From: Siphonobacter sp047605205
GTDB taxonomy: Bacteria; Bacteroidota; Bacteroidia; Cytophagales; Spirosomataceae
Length of the DNA: 42,071 nt
Assembly: GCA_047605205.1 (NCBI GenBank)
Contig: JASGGE010000012.1
Span: 1-42,071, forward strand
Reading direction: 5' to 3'
The first letter of the stretch is position 1. Each line of letters starts with the position of its first letter. The notes below the pieces were generated by a model, which had not been told where the DNA came from, did no database searches, and was given only the letters and a program-made list of their open reading frames with translations. Shown piece after piece: positions 17,141 to 24,616 of this stretch. The translations under genes and the position numbers were made by a program.

Positions 17141-17148
17141 CAAAAGTA
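17141..17148 (-). promoter_or_regulatory. Possible -7 box of the GGGPS operon
   Basis: The minus strand reads TACTTTTG, a perfect TAnnTTTG, 66 bases upstream of the small membrane protein start. The -33 box is poor. Confidence 0.45.
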
Positions 17149-17204
17149 CAACATTTGGTGTAAAACACGGATACCAACCTTTGCTATTCCCCGGAATACT
17201 CTTC

Positions 17205-17987
17205 TTAATGAGCAAATGAGCGGGCAATTTCAACAACCTTTTGAACCGTTTTCCAGTCTGTATAGGAAATATCATATTCTGGTACGGCTGGCACGCCTCC
17301 TAATGCAATATTTTCTTTACGGTAACTCATTCGACTGTCGCGGGTGGTTTTACCAGTTAAATGCACCGCATCGACACCGGTTTCCAATAGTTGCTCCGCA
17401 TTGGCCGGATTTACGCCACTTCCGGCCATGATCTCAATTCGGCCAGCGGCTTGAAGTACTAATTGTTCAATGGTTTTTTTGCCATCAACGGCTTTATCAG
17501 CCCCGCCAGAGGTTAAGAGTAGTTGACAACCCGTTTGAATGACGTCTTCAAGAGCCTGGGCAGGGTCTTTTACGAAATCGAAAGCTCTATGAAAGGTAAC
17601 CGGAAAAGGAGCGGCTAGTTGCACGAGTTCCTTCGTACGCTCTACATCTATTTGTCCATCGGCCAATAATAATCCTATTACAAAACCACCAACAGGTAAA
17701 TTCTTAAGCGATTTAAGATCTGCTTTCATCACCTCAAATTCCAGCTCATCGTAATAAAAATCTCCTCCCCGTGGGCGAATCATGACTCGAATGGGTAATG
17801 AAACCTGCTGTGTAGCTAATGCTACCAGACCATACGGTGGCGTAGTGCCGCCTTCAAACGGAGCGGCACAAAGTTCAATACGATCGGCCTGAGCCTGTTG
17901 AGCGGCCAGGCATGACTCAAGTGAGAACGAGCACACTTCTACTTTCTTCCGGGAAAAATGGTCTTGCTGAAGATTAGTTTTATTCAT
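17205..17987 (-). CDS. cutC: CutC family protein
   Basis: This 260-residue TIM-barrel protein belongs to the CutC family, named for copper homeostasis in E. coli, though a direct copper role is disputed. Family motifs are visible: KVEVCSFSLES near the N-terminus, RIELCAAPFEGGTTPPYG (about residues 36-53), VMIRPRGGDFYY (about 68-79), FHRAFDFV (about 131-138) and LLTSGGAD (about 156-163). It stands alone on its strand, 130 bases past the GGGPS operon start region. No copper regulator or pump is adjacent, so the biological role remains open. Confidence 0.9.
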   Translation of the reverse strand: MNKTNLQQDHFSRKKVEVCSFSLESCLAAQQAQADRIELCAAPFEGGTTPPYGLVALATQQVSLPIRVMIRPRGGDFYYDELEFEVMKADLKSLKNLPVGGFVIGLLLADGQIDVERTKELVQLAAPFPVTFHRAFDFVKDPAQALEDVIQTGCQLLLTSGGADKAVDGKKTIEQLVLQAAGRIEIMAGSGVNPANAEQLLETGVDAVHLTGKTTRDSRMSYRKENIALGGVPAVPEYDISYTDWKTVQKVVEIARSFAH

Positions 17988-18100
17988 AAAATACTGTTAA
18001 TCAAGCGTTTATTTGTTTTTGGCTACTTTTTTTTAAGTAGGTATATTTTTTTTAGTCAATTATTTGATTTTATTCAGTTCGAAAAGTAAGGACAAGGCCT

Positions 18101-18128
18101 TTTGCAAAGTAAAAAAGGTTTACTTTTG
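18101..18128 (+). promoter_or_regulatory. Probable promoter of the DUF2795 gene
   Basis: TTTG at 18101-18104 and TACTTTTG at 18121-18128 match the Bacteroidota boxes, but the spacer is 16 rather than 19-21 bases. The -7 box is convincing; the -33 assignment is doubtful. Confidence 0.45.
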
Positions 18129-18169
18129 CAGTCATTTTTCGAAACCCTTTATTTCAATATTAATTAATT

Positions 18170-18176
18170 AGGAGGG
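18170..18176 (+). promoter_or_regulatory. Strong Shine-Dalgarno sequence before DUF2795
   Basis: AGGAGGG lies with eight bases between AGGAGG and the ATG at 18184. Other genes in this window have A/T-rich leaders without such a site, as is usual in Bacteroidota. This fixes the start codon. Confidence 0.85.
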
Positions 18177-18183
18177 AAAACGC

Positions 18184-18405
18184 ATGTATTGGACACTCGA
18201 ACTTGCTTCCTATCTGGAGGATGCTCCGTGGCCTGCAACCAAAGATGAACTCATTGATTATGCCATTCGGACGGGAGCCCCGCTCGAGGTGGTAGAAAAC
18301 CTTCAAGAGCTAGAAGACGATGGTCAGCCTTACGAAAGTATCGAAGAGATATGGCCTGATTATCCAACAAAAGATGACTTTTTCTTTAACGAAGACGAGT
18401 ATTGA
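18184..18405 (+). CDS. DUF2795 family small acidic protein
   Basis: The 73-residue protein belongs to a small family with a DUF2795-type fold, strongly conserved in Bacteroidota. It starts MYWTLELASYLEDAPWPATK and ends in an acidic, aromatic tail (DFFFNEDEY). It has no signal peptide or membrane segment, so it acts in the cytoplasm. Its biochemical role is unknown to me. It has its own promoter, an exceptionally good ribosome-binding site, and a hairpin that overlaps the end of the convergent glpD gene. These point to high or specially controlled expression. Confidence 0.88.
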   Translation: MYWTLELASYLEDAPWPATKDELIDYAIRTGAPLEVVENLQELEDDGQPYESIEEIWPDYPTKDDFFFNEDEY

Positions 18406-18416
18406 TCTTCGTGGTT

Positions 18417-18447
18417 CGAAGGCCTGACTTATTAAGTCAGGCCTTCG
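18417..18447. terminator. Hairpin overlapping the glpD stop codon
   Basis: A 14-bp stem (18417-18430 with 18434-18447) with loop ATT lies between the convergent DUF2795 and glpD genes. The glpD stop codon is in the loop and stem, so the last glpD codons are part of the structure. There is no strong T-tract. Confidence 0.6.
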
Positions 18448-19991
18448 GCTTGCAAGAGCTGATTGATTTTGGGTTGAGCTAACAGCGTTGCCTGAGCATC
18501 GATCAAACCTAATCCCAGACGTCGGTATAAAATATCATTGGCGGTGCACGCCATTTCCTGACGGATTGTAAATACTGCTTCTGCTTCAATAAAAGGATGT
18601 GTGGGCGATAACCTCGCCTTCAGGGACGGTTGCTGTTGGCATAATTTTGCTATATATACCGCTTCGTCTCCGTATTTCAGGGTTAAATGCCGGGATATAT
18701 CTGCTTCTAGTCCATACATTTTCTGGATTTCTCCGGCTAAAGCAGGAGTATACCCTTTCCCGCCCACCAGCACATATTTTTCAGTTGAAGAGCGAACCAG
18801 AGGTTGCTTTAAGACTTCATACACGGCATTTATAGTATCGCGGGCCATGAGGCGATAGGTGGTCCATTTGCCCCCCATAATACTGATTAGTTTCGATTTA
18901 TCATCTGTTTCTACCTCATGATCCCGGACAATGGATTTCGTATCTTTCGTAAAAGTAGCCTGCAAGAGGGGGCGTTGTCCCGTAAAACCAGCCATTAGCT
19001 CAGAAACCGTGATAGGAGTAGCTAAATAGCGATTGACATAATCAACCAGATATTGAATCTCAGCGTCGGCAGGGTGTGGGTTTTCAGAAAGGTCATCTTC
19101 AAGGTCAGTTGTTCCAACGAGTACCTGATCTTGCCAGGGAATGAGGAATAACACCCGACCATCGTCCGTTTTGGGAACCAGAATAGCGGTATTACCAGGT
19201 AAATGTTTTTTCGCCAAAACGATATGGGAGCCACGGCTTACCTGCAAACGAGGGCGTAATTTCGGATTGGCCATTTGTCGAACGTGGTCAGCAAAGGGGC
19301 CTGTTGCATTCACAAAAACTTTTGCCTGAATGGTGTGCTCCTGACCCGATAAGGTATCTTTAATGGTTAGGCTTTTAAGTTTATCAGATTTACTCTTTCC
19401 GAAACGAAGGGCTTCGGTATGGTTTAGCACTGTTGCACCCTCTTGAGCGGCAGACTTAACCAGGGCCAGACAAAACCGGGCATCGTCTAACTGTCCGTCG
19501 TAATACAATACGCCACTATGAAATTTGTCGTGCTGTAATTGTGGAATCGTTTCGAGCACCTGCCGGTGCGATAACCACCGACTGGGCTTAATGTTTCTTG
19601 AGCCAGCCAGCCAGTCATATAACGTCAAGCCTATACTGTAATACAAACCTTCAATCCAGTTTTTACAGGGGGTTAACAGGGGCAGAGGACGAGTCAAATG
19701 GGGGGCAATTTCGAGTAAAGTCCGGCGTTCATGAAGAGCTTTACGTACCATGGCAAACTGCTCCTGGCTGAGCTTTTTAACGGCTTGTTCCAGATACCGA
19801 ACGCCCCCATGAATGAGTTTTGTAGATTTGGAAGAAGTTTGAGCTGCGAAGTCGTCTTTTTCAACAAGACAGACCGTCAGGCCACGTAATGTTGCGTCGA
19901 GAGCACATCCTGCTCCGGTGGCTCCACCACCAATAATACATACATCGAATGTTTGTGTTTGGAGTTGTTGAAGTGACGCGGAGCGATTCAT
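18432..19991 (-). CDS. glpD: Glycerol-3-phosphate dehydrogenase/oxidase
   Basis: This 519-residue FAD enzyme oxidises glycerol-3-phosphate to dihydroxyacetone phosphate and delivers electrons to the quinone pool at the membrane. The FAD motif VCIIGGGATGAGCA is at about residues 17-30. Further family motifs are TSSKSTKLIHGGVRYLE, LLTPCKNWIEGLYYSIGLTLYDWLAG, DDARFCLALVKSA, VNATGPFAD and IMGGKWTTYR. The length agrees with the family. No glpK or glpF lies nearby, so it may serve phospholipid-derived glycerol-3-phosphate as much as glycerol uptake. The upstream gap of 59 bases before the divergent DUF2085 gene holds both promoters. Confidence 0.95.
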   Translation of the reverse strand: MNRSASLQQLQTQTFDVCIIGGGATGAGCALDATLRGLTVCLVEKDDFAAQTSSKSTKLIHGGVRYLEQAVKKLSQEQFAMVRKALHERRTLLEIAPHLTRPLPLLTPCKNWIEGLYYSIGLTLYDWLAGSRNIKPSRWLSHRQVLETIPQLQHDKFHSGVLYYDGQLDDARFCLALVKSAAQEGATVLNHTEALRFGKSKSDKLKSLTIKDTLSGQEHTIQAKVFVNATGPFADHVRQMANPKLRPRLQVSRGSHIVLAKKHLPGNTAILVPKTDDGRVLFLIPWQDQVLVGTTDLEDDLSENPHPADAEIQYLVDYVNRYLATPITVSELMAGFTGQRPLLQATFTKDTKSIVRDHEVETDDKSKLISIMGGKWTTYRLMARDTINAVYEVLKQPLVRSSTEKYVLVGGKGYTPALAGEIQKMYGLEADISRHLTLKYGDEAVYIAKLCQQQPSLKARLSPTHPFIEAEAVFTIRQEMACTANDILYRRLGLGLIDAQATLLAQPKINQLLQAEGLT

Positions 19992-20050
19992 AGGAGAACG
20001 GGTTTACAAGCAGGCAAAAAACGTAATATCTAGGTTTTTACACTACTAAA

Positions 20051-20392
20051 ATGATGTCTTTATTTGTCTGTCATCGTCGGCCGGATCGTTCGTTCTTTTG
20101 GCGAGGAAGGCAATTTCCTGTTTGTGCCCGTTGTACAGGCCTATATACAGGCTATTTTACTGGTTTATTAATGCTTATCTGGGCTTGGCCCTATACTTTT
20201 TTCTGGCCAATTTTTCTAATGGTTCCCCTGGCAGTAGACGGCCTGACCCAGTATTGGCAGTGGCGGACGAGTACAAATAGCTTACGCTTTTTTACCGGGA
20301 TTCTGGCTGGAACAGGCGTTGTATTGGCTCTGGCCTCGCTGGGTTATAGTATTAGTTGTATTGTGCTGGCGATGAACGATGCTATGTACTGA
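20051..20392 (+). CDS. DUF2085 small membrane protein
   Basis: The 113-residue protein has a Cys/Arg-rich N-terminus (FVCHRRPDRSF, then FPVCARCTGLYTGY at about residues 22-35) typical of DUF2085, followed by three hydrophobic segments. C7, C25 and C28 with H8 could bind a metal. The function of the family is unknown to me. Its stop codon TGA at 20390-20392 touches the stop codon of the convergent exonuclease gene, leaving no room for a terminator between them. Confidence 0.82.
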   Translation: MMSLFVCHRRPDRSFFWRGRQFPVCARCTGLYTGYFTGLLMLIWAWPYTFFWPIFLMVPLAVDGLTQYWQWRTSTNSLRFFTGILAGTGVVLALASLGYSISCIVLAMNDAMY

Positions 20393-21154
20393 TCAGTGCA
20401 ATTCCAGCATAACCGGGCAATGATCAGAATGTTTGGCCTCGGGCCAGATCGCAGCATCCTTCAAACGAGCCTGTAGTGGTTGCGAAACTAATTGATAATC
20501 AATACGCCAGCCCAGGTTTTTGGCTCTTGCTCCGGCTCGGTAACTCCACCAGGTATAATGATGTGGGTTAGGATTAAAATGCCGGAAAGAATCAATAAAA
20601 CCACTTTCCAGAAAACTTCCCATCCAGGCTCGCTCTTCGGGTAAGAACCCTGAAGAATTAGCATTTGATTTCGGATTATGAATATCAATAGCCTGATGGC
20701 AAATGTTATAATCTCCGGAAAGAATCAGATTGGGGAGGTTCTTTTTCAAATCAGAAATATAATCGTGAAAATCACGACAGAATTCCATTTTAAAGGCCTG
20801 ACGAATTTCTCCACTCGAACCTGAGGGTAAATACAAACTCATGAATGAAAAGTCAGGAAAATCGGCTCTTAAAATCCGTCCTTCGTCATCATAAATAGCA
20901 TTTCCACAGCCATATTCAATGTGTTGAGGCACCTGTTTACTCAATATTGCCACCCCTGCATAACCTTTTTTTACGGCTGGGTACCAGTACATATGATAGC
21001 CCATATCCTCAAAAATGGCCTTATCGAATTGATGTATTTCTGCTTTAATTTCCTGTAAGGCAATCAGGTCAGCATCAGTTGTACGAATCCAGTCAGCTAA
21101 ACCTTTGGTCAAAGCCGAACGGATTCCATTGACGTTATAGGTAACTAATTTCAT
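20393..21154 (-). CDS. xth: Exodeoxyribonuclease III (AP endonuclease)
   Basis: This 253-residue Mg-dependent nuclease cuts DNA at abasic sites and removes 3' blocks in base-excision repair. The catalytic residues of the exonuclease III fold are all visible: N7 (YNVNGIR), E35 (LQEIK), Y108 (SLYLPSG), D148 and N150 (SGDYNICH), and D244-H245 (KHSDHCPV). It is the last gene of a likely minus-strand cluster that starts at 21967; the gap to the previous gene is 36 bases. Its end abuts the convergent DUF2085 gene without spacing. Confidence 0.95.
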   Translation of the reverse strand: MKLVTYNVNGIRSALTKGLADWIRTTDADLIALQEIKAEIHQFDKAIFEDMGYHMYWYPAVKKGYAGVAILSKQVPQHIEYGCGNAIYDDEGRILRADFPDFSFMSLYLPSGSSGEIRQAFKMEFCRDFHDYISDLKKNLPNLILSGDYNICHQAIDIHNPKSNANSSGFLPEERAWMGSFLESGFIDSFRHFNPNPHHYTWWSYRAGARAKNLGWRIDYQLVSQPLQARLKDAAIWPEAKHSDHCPVMLELH

Positions 21155-21190
21155 GGGGAAAGGGAAAAGGTATTATGAGGTAAAGGGCAT

Positions 21191-21535
21191 TTAAATTTCT
21201 TCCCGTTCAAAGTACTCTAACACATGCTGCTTAAGCAAATGCTCCTGGCTAAGAATATCGACAAAGGGTAGTTTTTGAACCAGCTTCCAGTGCGGCCAGC
21301 CTTCTTCATCAAGCCCCTCTAGCTCGTAGTAGCCACTGTAACTTAATATCTTGCAGATGGCAATGTGCATTAAGTCCTGTTTTTGTTCTTTGGTGAAAAA
21401 TTGATGGCCTTTGCCTAATTCCTGTACACCAATCAGGAATAAAACAGAATTAAGATCAGCCGGGCGTTTGCCAACCATCTGTTCCAGGCGGGCCATAAGG
21501 TGTTCCCATTGGGGATCTTCTATTTTTTTTGCCAT
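21191..21535 (-). CDS. Conserved hypothetical protein
   Basis: The 114-residue soluble protein is rich in Glu, Lys and Leu, with motifs VLFLIGVQELGKGHQFFTKEQKQDLMHIAICKIL in the centre (about residues 30-63), so it is mostly helical. I recognise no family with a known role; proteins like it seem restricted to Bacteroidota. It lies between the AhpD-like gene (87 bases upstream) and exonuclease III (36 bases downstream) on the same strand and may be cotranscribed with both. No signal peptide or membrane segment is seen. Confidence 0.7.
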   Translation of the reverse strand: MAKKIEDPQWEHLMARLEQMVGKRPADLNSVLFLIGVQELGKGHQFFTKEQKQDLMHIAICKILSYSGYYELEGLDEEGWPHWKLVQKLPFVDILSQEHLLKQHVLEYFEREEI

Positions 21536-21622
21536 AGTATCTGGGAATTTCCTTGTAATAAAGGCTTAAGATGCTTTGAAAAGCACCCTGATGCCAGAAA
21601 TGCTAAGTCCTACAAAATAACT

Positions 21623-21967
21623 TTATTTGGTTTGTTGAAGTTCATCCCAATATTCAACGGCCCGGCGTAAGTGTGGGATGACAATCGTACCACCAATGAG
21701 GGTTGCTACTGAAAAAATTTCCTGCATTTCGGCGTCTGTTACCCCTAATTCATGGCATTTGCCCAAGTGATACTTGACACAATCGTCGCAACGTAAGACC
21801 ATCGAGCAGGCCAGGCCAATCATTTCTTTGGTTTTGCCGGTAAGAGCACCTTCTGCATAGGTATTCGTATCCAGATTAAAAATTCGTTTGATAATCAGGT
21901 TATCTGAGCTTAGAATTCGCTCATTCATCCGGCTACGATATTCATCAAATTGTTCTACAAGGGCCAT
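21623..21967 (-). CDS. Carboxymuconolactone decarboxylase/AhpD-like protein
   Basis: The 114-residue helical protein carries the AhpD-type active site: C60 and C63 in RCDDCVKYH with H67, preceded by KTKEMIGLACSMVL. Members of this fold act as small disulfide-dependent peroxidases or reductases. The Cys pair and His suggest a redox role rather than a ring-opening decarboxylase. It is the first gene of the minus-strand cluster that ends with exonuclease III, and its start faces the divergent comF gene across 87 bases. The substrate is not known. Confidence 0.85.
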   Translation of the reverse strand: MALVEQFDEYRSRMNERILSSDNLIIKRIFNLDTNTYAEGALTGKTKEMIGLACSMVLRCDDCVKYHLGKCHELGVTDAEMQEIFSVATLIGGTIVIPHLRRAVEYWDELQQTK

Positions 21968-22054
21968 ATCAACAAAAGGGGTTAGAACTAACTTAGTAAA
22001 CGGCGGTAAGCCTCTGCCAATCTTCTGCGAAGTTAGCTGAAAACTCCCCGATTA

Positions 22055-22744
22055 ATGAAAAGCTATTTGAGTGCCTTCTGGGCTCTTTTATTTCCCCGCA
22101 CGTGCATGGCCTGCCGAGAGGTGCTTGCCGAAGGAGAAGATACAATTTGTACAAACTGTCTGTTTGAATTGCCACTTACAAATAGTATCGCTCAAAATGA
22201 CGATACCGTAGCCCTGAAATTCGCCGGCAAAATCCCCATAGAAAGTACCCATGCTTATTTACGCTTTCGGAAAGGCGGCCGTGTTCAGCAGCTGATGCAT
22301 CAGCTAAAATATGAGGGTCATCAGGAGGTAGGGGAGTTATTAGGACGAATGTTTGGAGCAGAGCTAAAAAAAGCCGGCTTTGCCGAACAGGTCGACTTAT
22401 TAATTCCGGTTCCCATCCACGAGAGTCGCCTCAGGCAACGCGGATATAATCAGAGCGATAGTATTGCCCGCGGGGTATCCGAACGTTTACAGGTTAGTTG
22501 GAGTAATGAGGTTTTACGTAAAGAATTGGCTACGGAAAGCCAAACTCGTAAAAGTAGAATCGAGCGATTTCAGAATGTGGCAAATGTCTTTCAGGTTATT
22601 CGGCCTGAGCTGATTAAGAACCAACGGGTTGCTTTAATAGACGATGTAGTAACTACTGGCTCAACGTTAGAATCGTGTGCCCAAAGTTTATTAGCTAGTG
22701 GGTGTTCGGGGGTACACATCTGGACATTAGCAACAGCCATGTGA
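22055..22744 (+). CDS. comF: ComF family phosphoribosyltransferase-like protein
   Basis: The 229-residue protein starts with a zinc-ribbon-like pair (FPRTCMACREV and DTICTNCLFELP, four cysteines within about 25 residues) followed by a phosphoribosyltransferase fold. Typical motifs are MHQLKYEGHQEVGELLG, LLIPVPIHESRLRQRGYNQSD, a basic QTRKSRIERFQNV segment and the PRPP-binding loop VALIDDVVTTGSTLE near the C-terminus. ComF proteins take part in natural DNA uptake, acting on single-stranded DNA just inside the membrane. No other competence gene is adjacent. It is transcribed from the divergent gap with the AhpD-like gene. Confidence 0.92.
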   Translation: MKSYLSAFWALLFPRTCMACREVLAEGEDTICTNCLFELPLTNSIAQNDDTVALKFAGKIPIESTHAYLRFRKGGRVQQLMHQLKYEGHQEVGELLGRMFGAELKKAGFAEQVDLLIPVPIHESRLRQRGYNQSDSIARGVSERLQVSWSNEVLRKELATESQTRKSRIERFQNVANVFQVIRPELIKNQRVALIDDVVTTGSTLESCAQSLLASGCSGVHIWTLATAM

Positions 22745-22831
22745 TAAAAGCTTATTTTGAACTTATTTTCGATTTAATGAAACAAAACATAGATTCGTGC
22801 CTTTGCTGAGCATTAACCGTTAACGGCATCT

Positions 22832-24574
22832 ATGAAAAAGTACGCTTTACTATTACTCGGTTTACTGGCTTGTTATGGTAAACTGATCGCCCAAAAAACA
22901 TATTGCAATCCGATGGACATTAGCTATCGGTATAATTTCGAACAGCTAAACGAACGCATTTCTTACCGCTCTGGGGCCGATCCTGTTATTGTCAATCATA
23001 AAGGAGAATATTATCTGTTTGCCACTATTTCGGGAGGATGGTGGCATTCAAAAGATCTGGCTAACTGGGAGTTTATCGTTCCTGATAAATGGCCTTTTGA
23101 AGACATGTGTGCCCCGGCAGCCTTATCCGTTCGGGATACCTTGTTTTTATTTCAGTCGACCTTCGAACAGCGGCCTATTCTGTACTCGGTTGAACCTGAG
23201 AAGGGAAAACTTCAGTTTTACAATCGCTGGTTACCTCGCTTACCAAAAGATATTGGGCCCTGGGATCCGGCTATTTTTCACGATCCGGATACGGATAAAT
23301 GGTTCATGTATTGGGGATCATCAAATGTGTACCCGATTTTTGGAGCCGAGTTAGATCATAACCGACGTCTTACGTACGCGGGGCCATATGAAGCAATGAT
23401 CTGGCTGGACCCCTGGAAGCACGGTTGGGAACGCTTTGGCCCTAATCATGCCGATTTGGTAAAGCCTTTCATGGAAGGAGCCTGGATGACAAAATACAAG
23501 GGTAAGTATTATTTGCAATATGGAGCTCCAGGAACAGAATATAACGTTTACGCCAATGGTACTTACGTCGGCAAAAATCCGCTAGGCCCTTGGGAATATG
23601 CACCTTATAATCCTATTTCCTATAAACCAGGGGGCTTCATGACGGGTGCGGGGCATGGCAATACCTTTCAGGATAATTATGGCAATTACTGGAATACAGG
23701 TACCCCCTGGATTGCGGTAAACTGGGATTTCGAGCGGCGTATTGCGATGTTCCCGACCGGATTTGATCACGACGATCAACTGTATGCCAATACACGGTTT
23801 GGGGATTTCCCCCACTACCTCCCAACCCGAAAATGGACTCAGAAAGACGAGCTTTTCACCGGGTGGATGTTACTTTCTTATCGGAAACCCGTTATCGCTT
23901 CTTCTACAAAAGATACCTTGCAAGCAGCTTTTGTGACAGACGAAAACCCAAGAAGCTATTGGGTAGCCAAACAAAATAAAGCAGGAGAATGGCTTACTAT
24001 TGACTTGCAACAGCAATCAGACATACAAGCTGTGCAGATCAACTATACCGATTACAAGAACACTATTTTTAATAGTGATTCAACCGTTTATACTCAATTC
24101 AGGCTCTATTCTTCGAGAGATGGTAAAAAGTGGGATCTGATGACCGACCTTACTAAAGAGAAAAAGCGGGATCGGGCTTGTGCATATGTAGAACTCCCGC
24201 AAGCGGTGCAGGCAAGGTACGTTCGTTATGAACACGTGTATACTGCCGGACCTAACCTAGCCATTAGTGATATGCGAATATTTGGAAAGGGAGCCGGAAA
24301 GGCACCCCTAACGCCTACGAATTTGAAAGCCGTTCGCCAGAAAGATCAACGAAATGTGGATATCTCGTGGGATAAAGTGCCGGGTGCCGTTGGGTATAAC
24401 ATTTTGTGGGGTATTGCTCCTGACAAGTTATATCAAACCTATCAGCTTTGGCATGATCAGCCTAATCATTTGGAGTTGAGGGCTTTGAATGTAGGAAGTC
24501 CTTATTCGTTTGCAATGGAAGCTTTCAATGAAAATGGGGTTTCAATCAATAGTAAAGTGATATCTGTGGATTAA
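22832..24574 (+). CDS. Secreted family 43 glycosyl hydrolase with discoidin and FnIII domains
   Basis: The 580-residue protein has a signal peptide ending KLIAQ. A five-bladed beta-propeller GH43 catalytic domain covers about residues 25-340. The three expected acidic residues are likely D50 (SGADPVIV), D145 (GPWDPAIFHDPD) and E215 (PFMEGAWM). A discoidin (F5/8 type C)-like carbohydrate-binding domain follows at about 345-485 and a fibronectin type III domain at about 490-580. Enzymes of this family cut arabinose, xylose or galactose linkages in plant polysaccharides. There is no SusC/SusD pair nearby, so it is not in a typical utilisation locus. The substrate cannot be set from sequence alone. 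Confidence 0.88.
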   Translation: MKKYALLLLGLLACYGKLIAQKTYCNPMDISYRYNFEQLNERISYRSGADPVIVNHKGEYYLFATISGGWWHSKDLANWEFIVPDKWPFEDMCAPAALSVRDTLFLFQSTFEQRPILYSVEPEKGKLQFYNRWLPRLPKDIGPWDPAIFHDPDTDKWFMYWGSSNVYPIFGAELDHNRRLTYAGPYEAMIWLDPWKHGWERFGPNHADLVKPFMEGAWMTKYKGKYYLQYGAPGTEYNVYANGTYVGKNPLGPWEYAPYNPISYKPGGFMTGAGHGNTFQDNYGNYWNTGTPWIAVNWDFERRIAMFPTGFDHDDQLYANTRFGDFPHYLPTRKWTQKDELFTGWMLLSYRKPVIASSTKDTLQAAFVTDENPRSYWVAKQNKAGEWLTIDLQQQSDIQAVQINYTDYKNTIFNSDSTVYTQFRLYSSRDGKKWDLMTDLTKEKKRDRACAYVELPQAVQARYVRYEHVYTAGPNLAISDMRIFGKGAGKAPLTPTNLKAVRQKDQRNVDISWDKVPGAVGYNILWGIAPDKLYQTYQLWHDQPNHLELRALNVGSPYSFAMEAFNENGVSINSKVISVD

Positions 24575-24605
24575 TAACTGTTTGTCCACAGAAAAATGTG
24601 GATAA
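24565..24605. promoter_or_regulatory. Cluster of three DnaA-box-like sites / hairpin
   Basis: Within 41 bases are TGTGGATTA (24565-24573), TTGTCCACA (24582-24590) and TGTGGATAA (24597-24605). The last is an exact DnaA box (TTATCCACA) on the minus strand; the other two differ by one base. The second and third also form a 9-bp hairpin with loop GAAAAA, without a T-tract, so a simple terminator is less likely. The cluster lies 11 bases before the beta-CASP gene start. Confidence 0.5.
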
Positions 24606-24616
24606 CTTAAACCTAT

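Noticed and set aside
17048..17431. 127-codon plus-strand frame across the GGGPS promoter and the cutC end
   Set aside because: It overlaps a supported promoter box and the cutC coding region and has no protein-like features.
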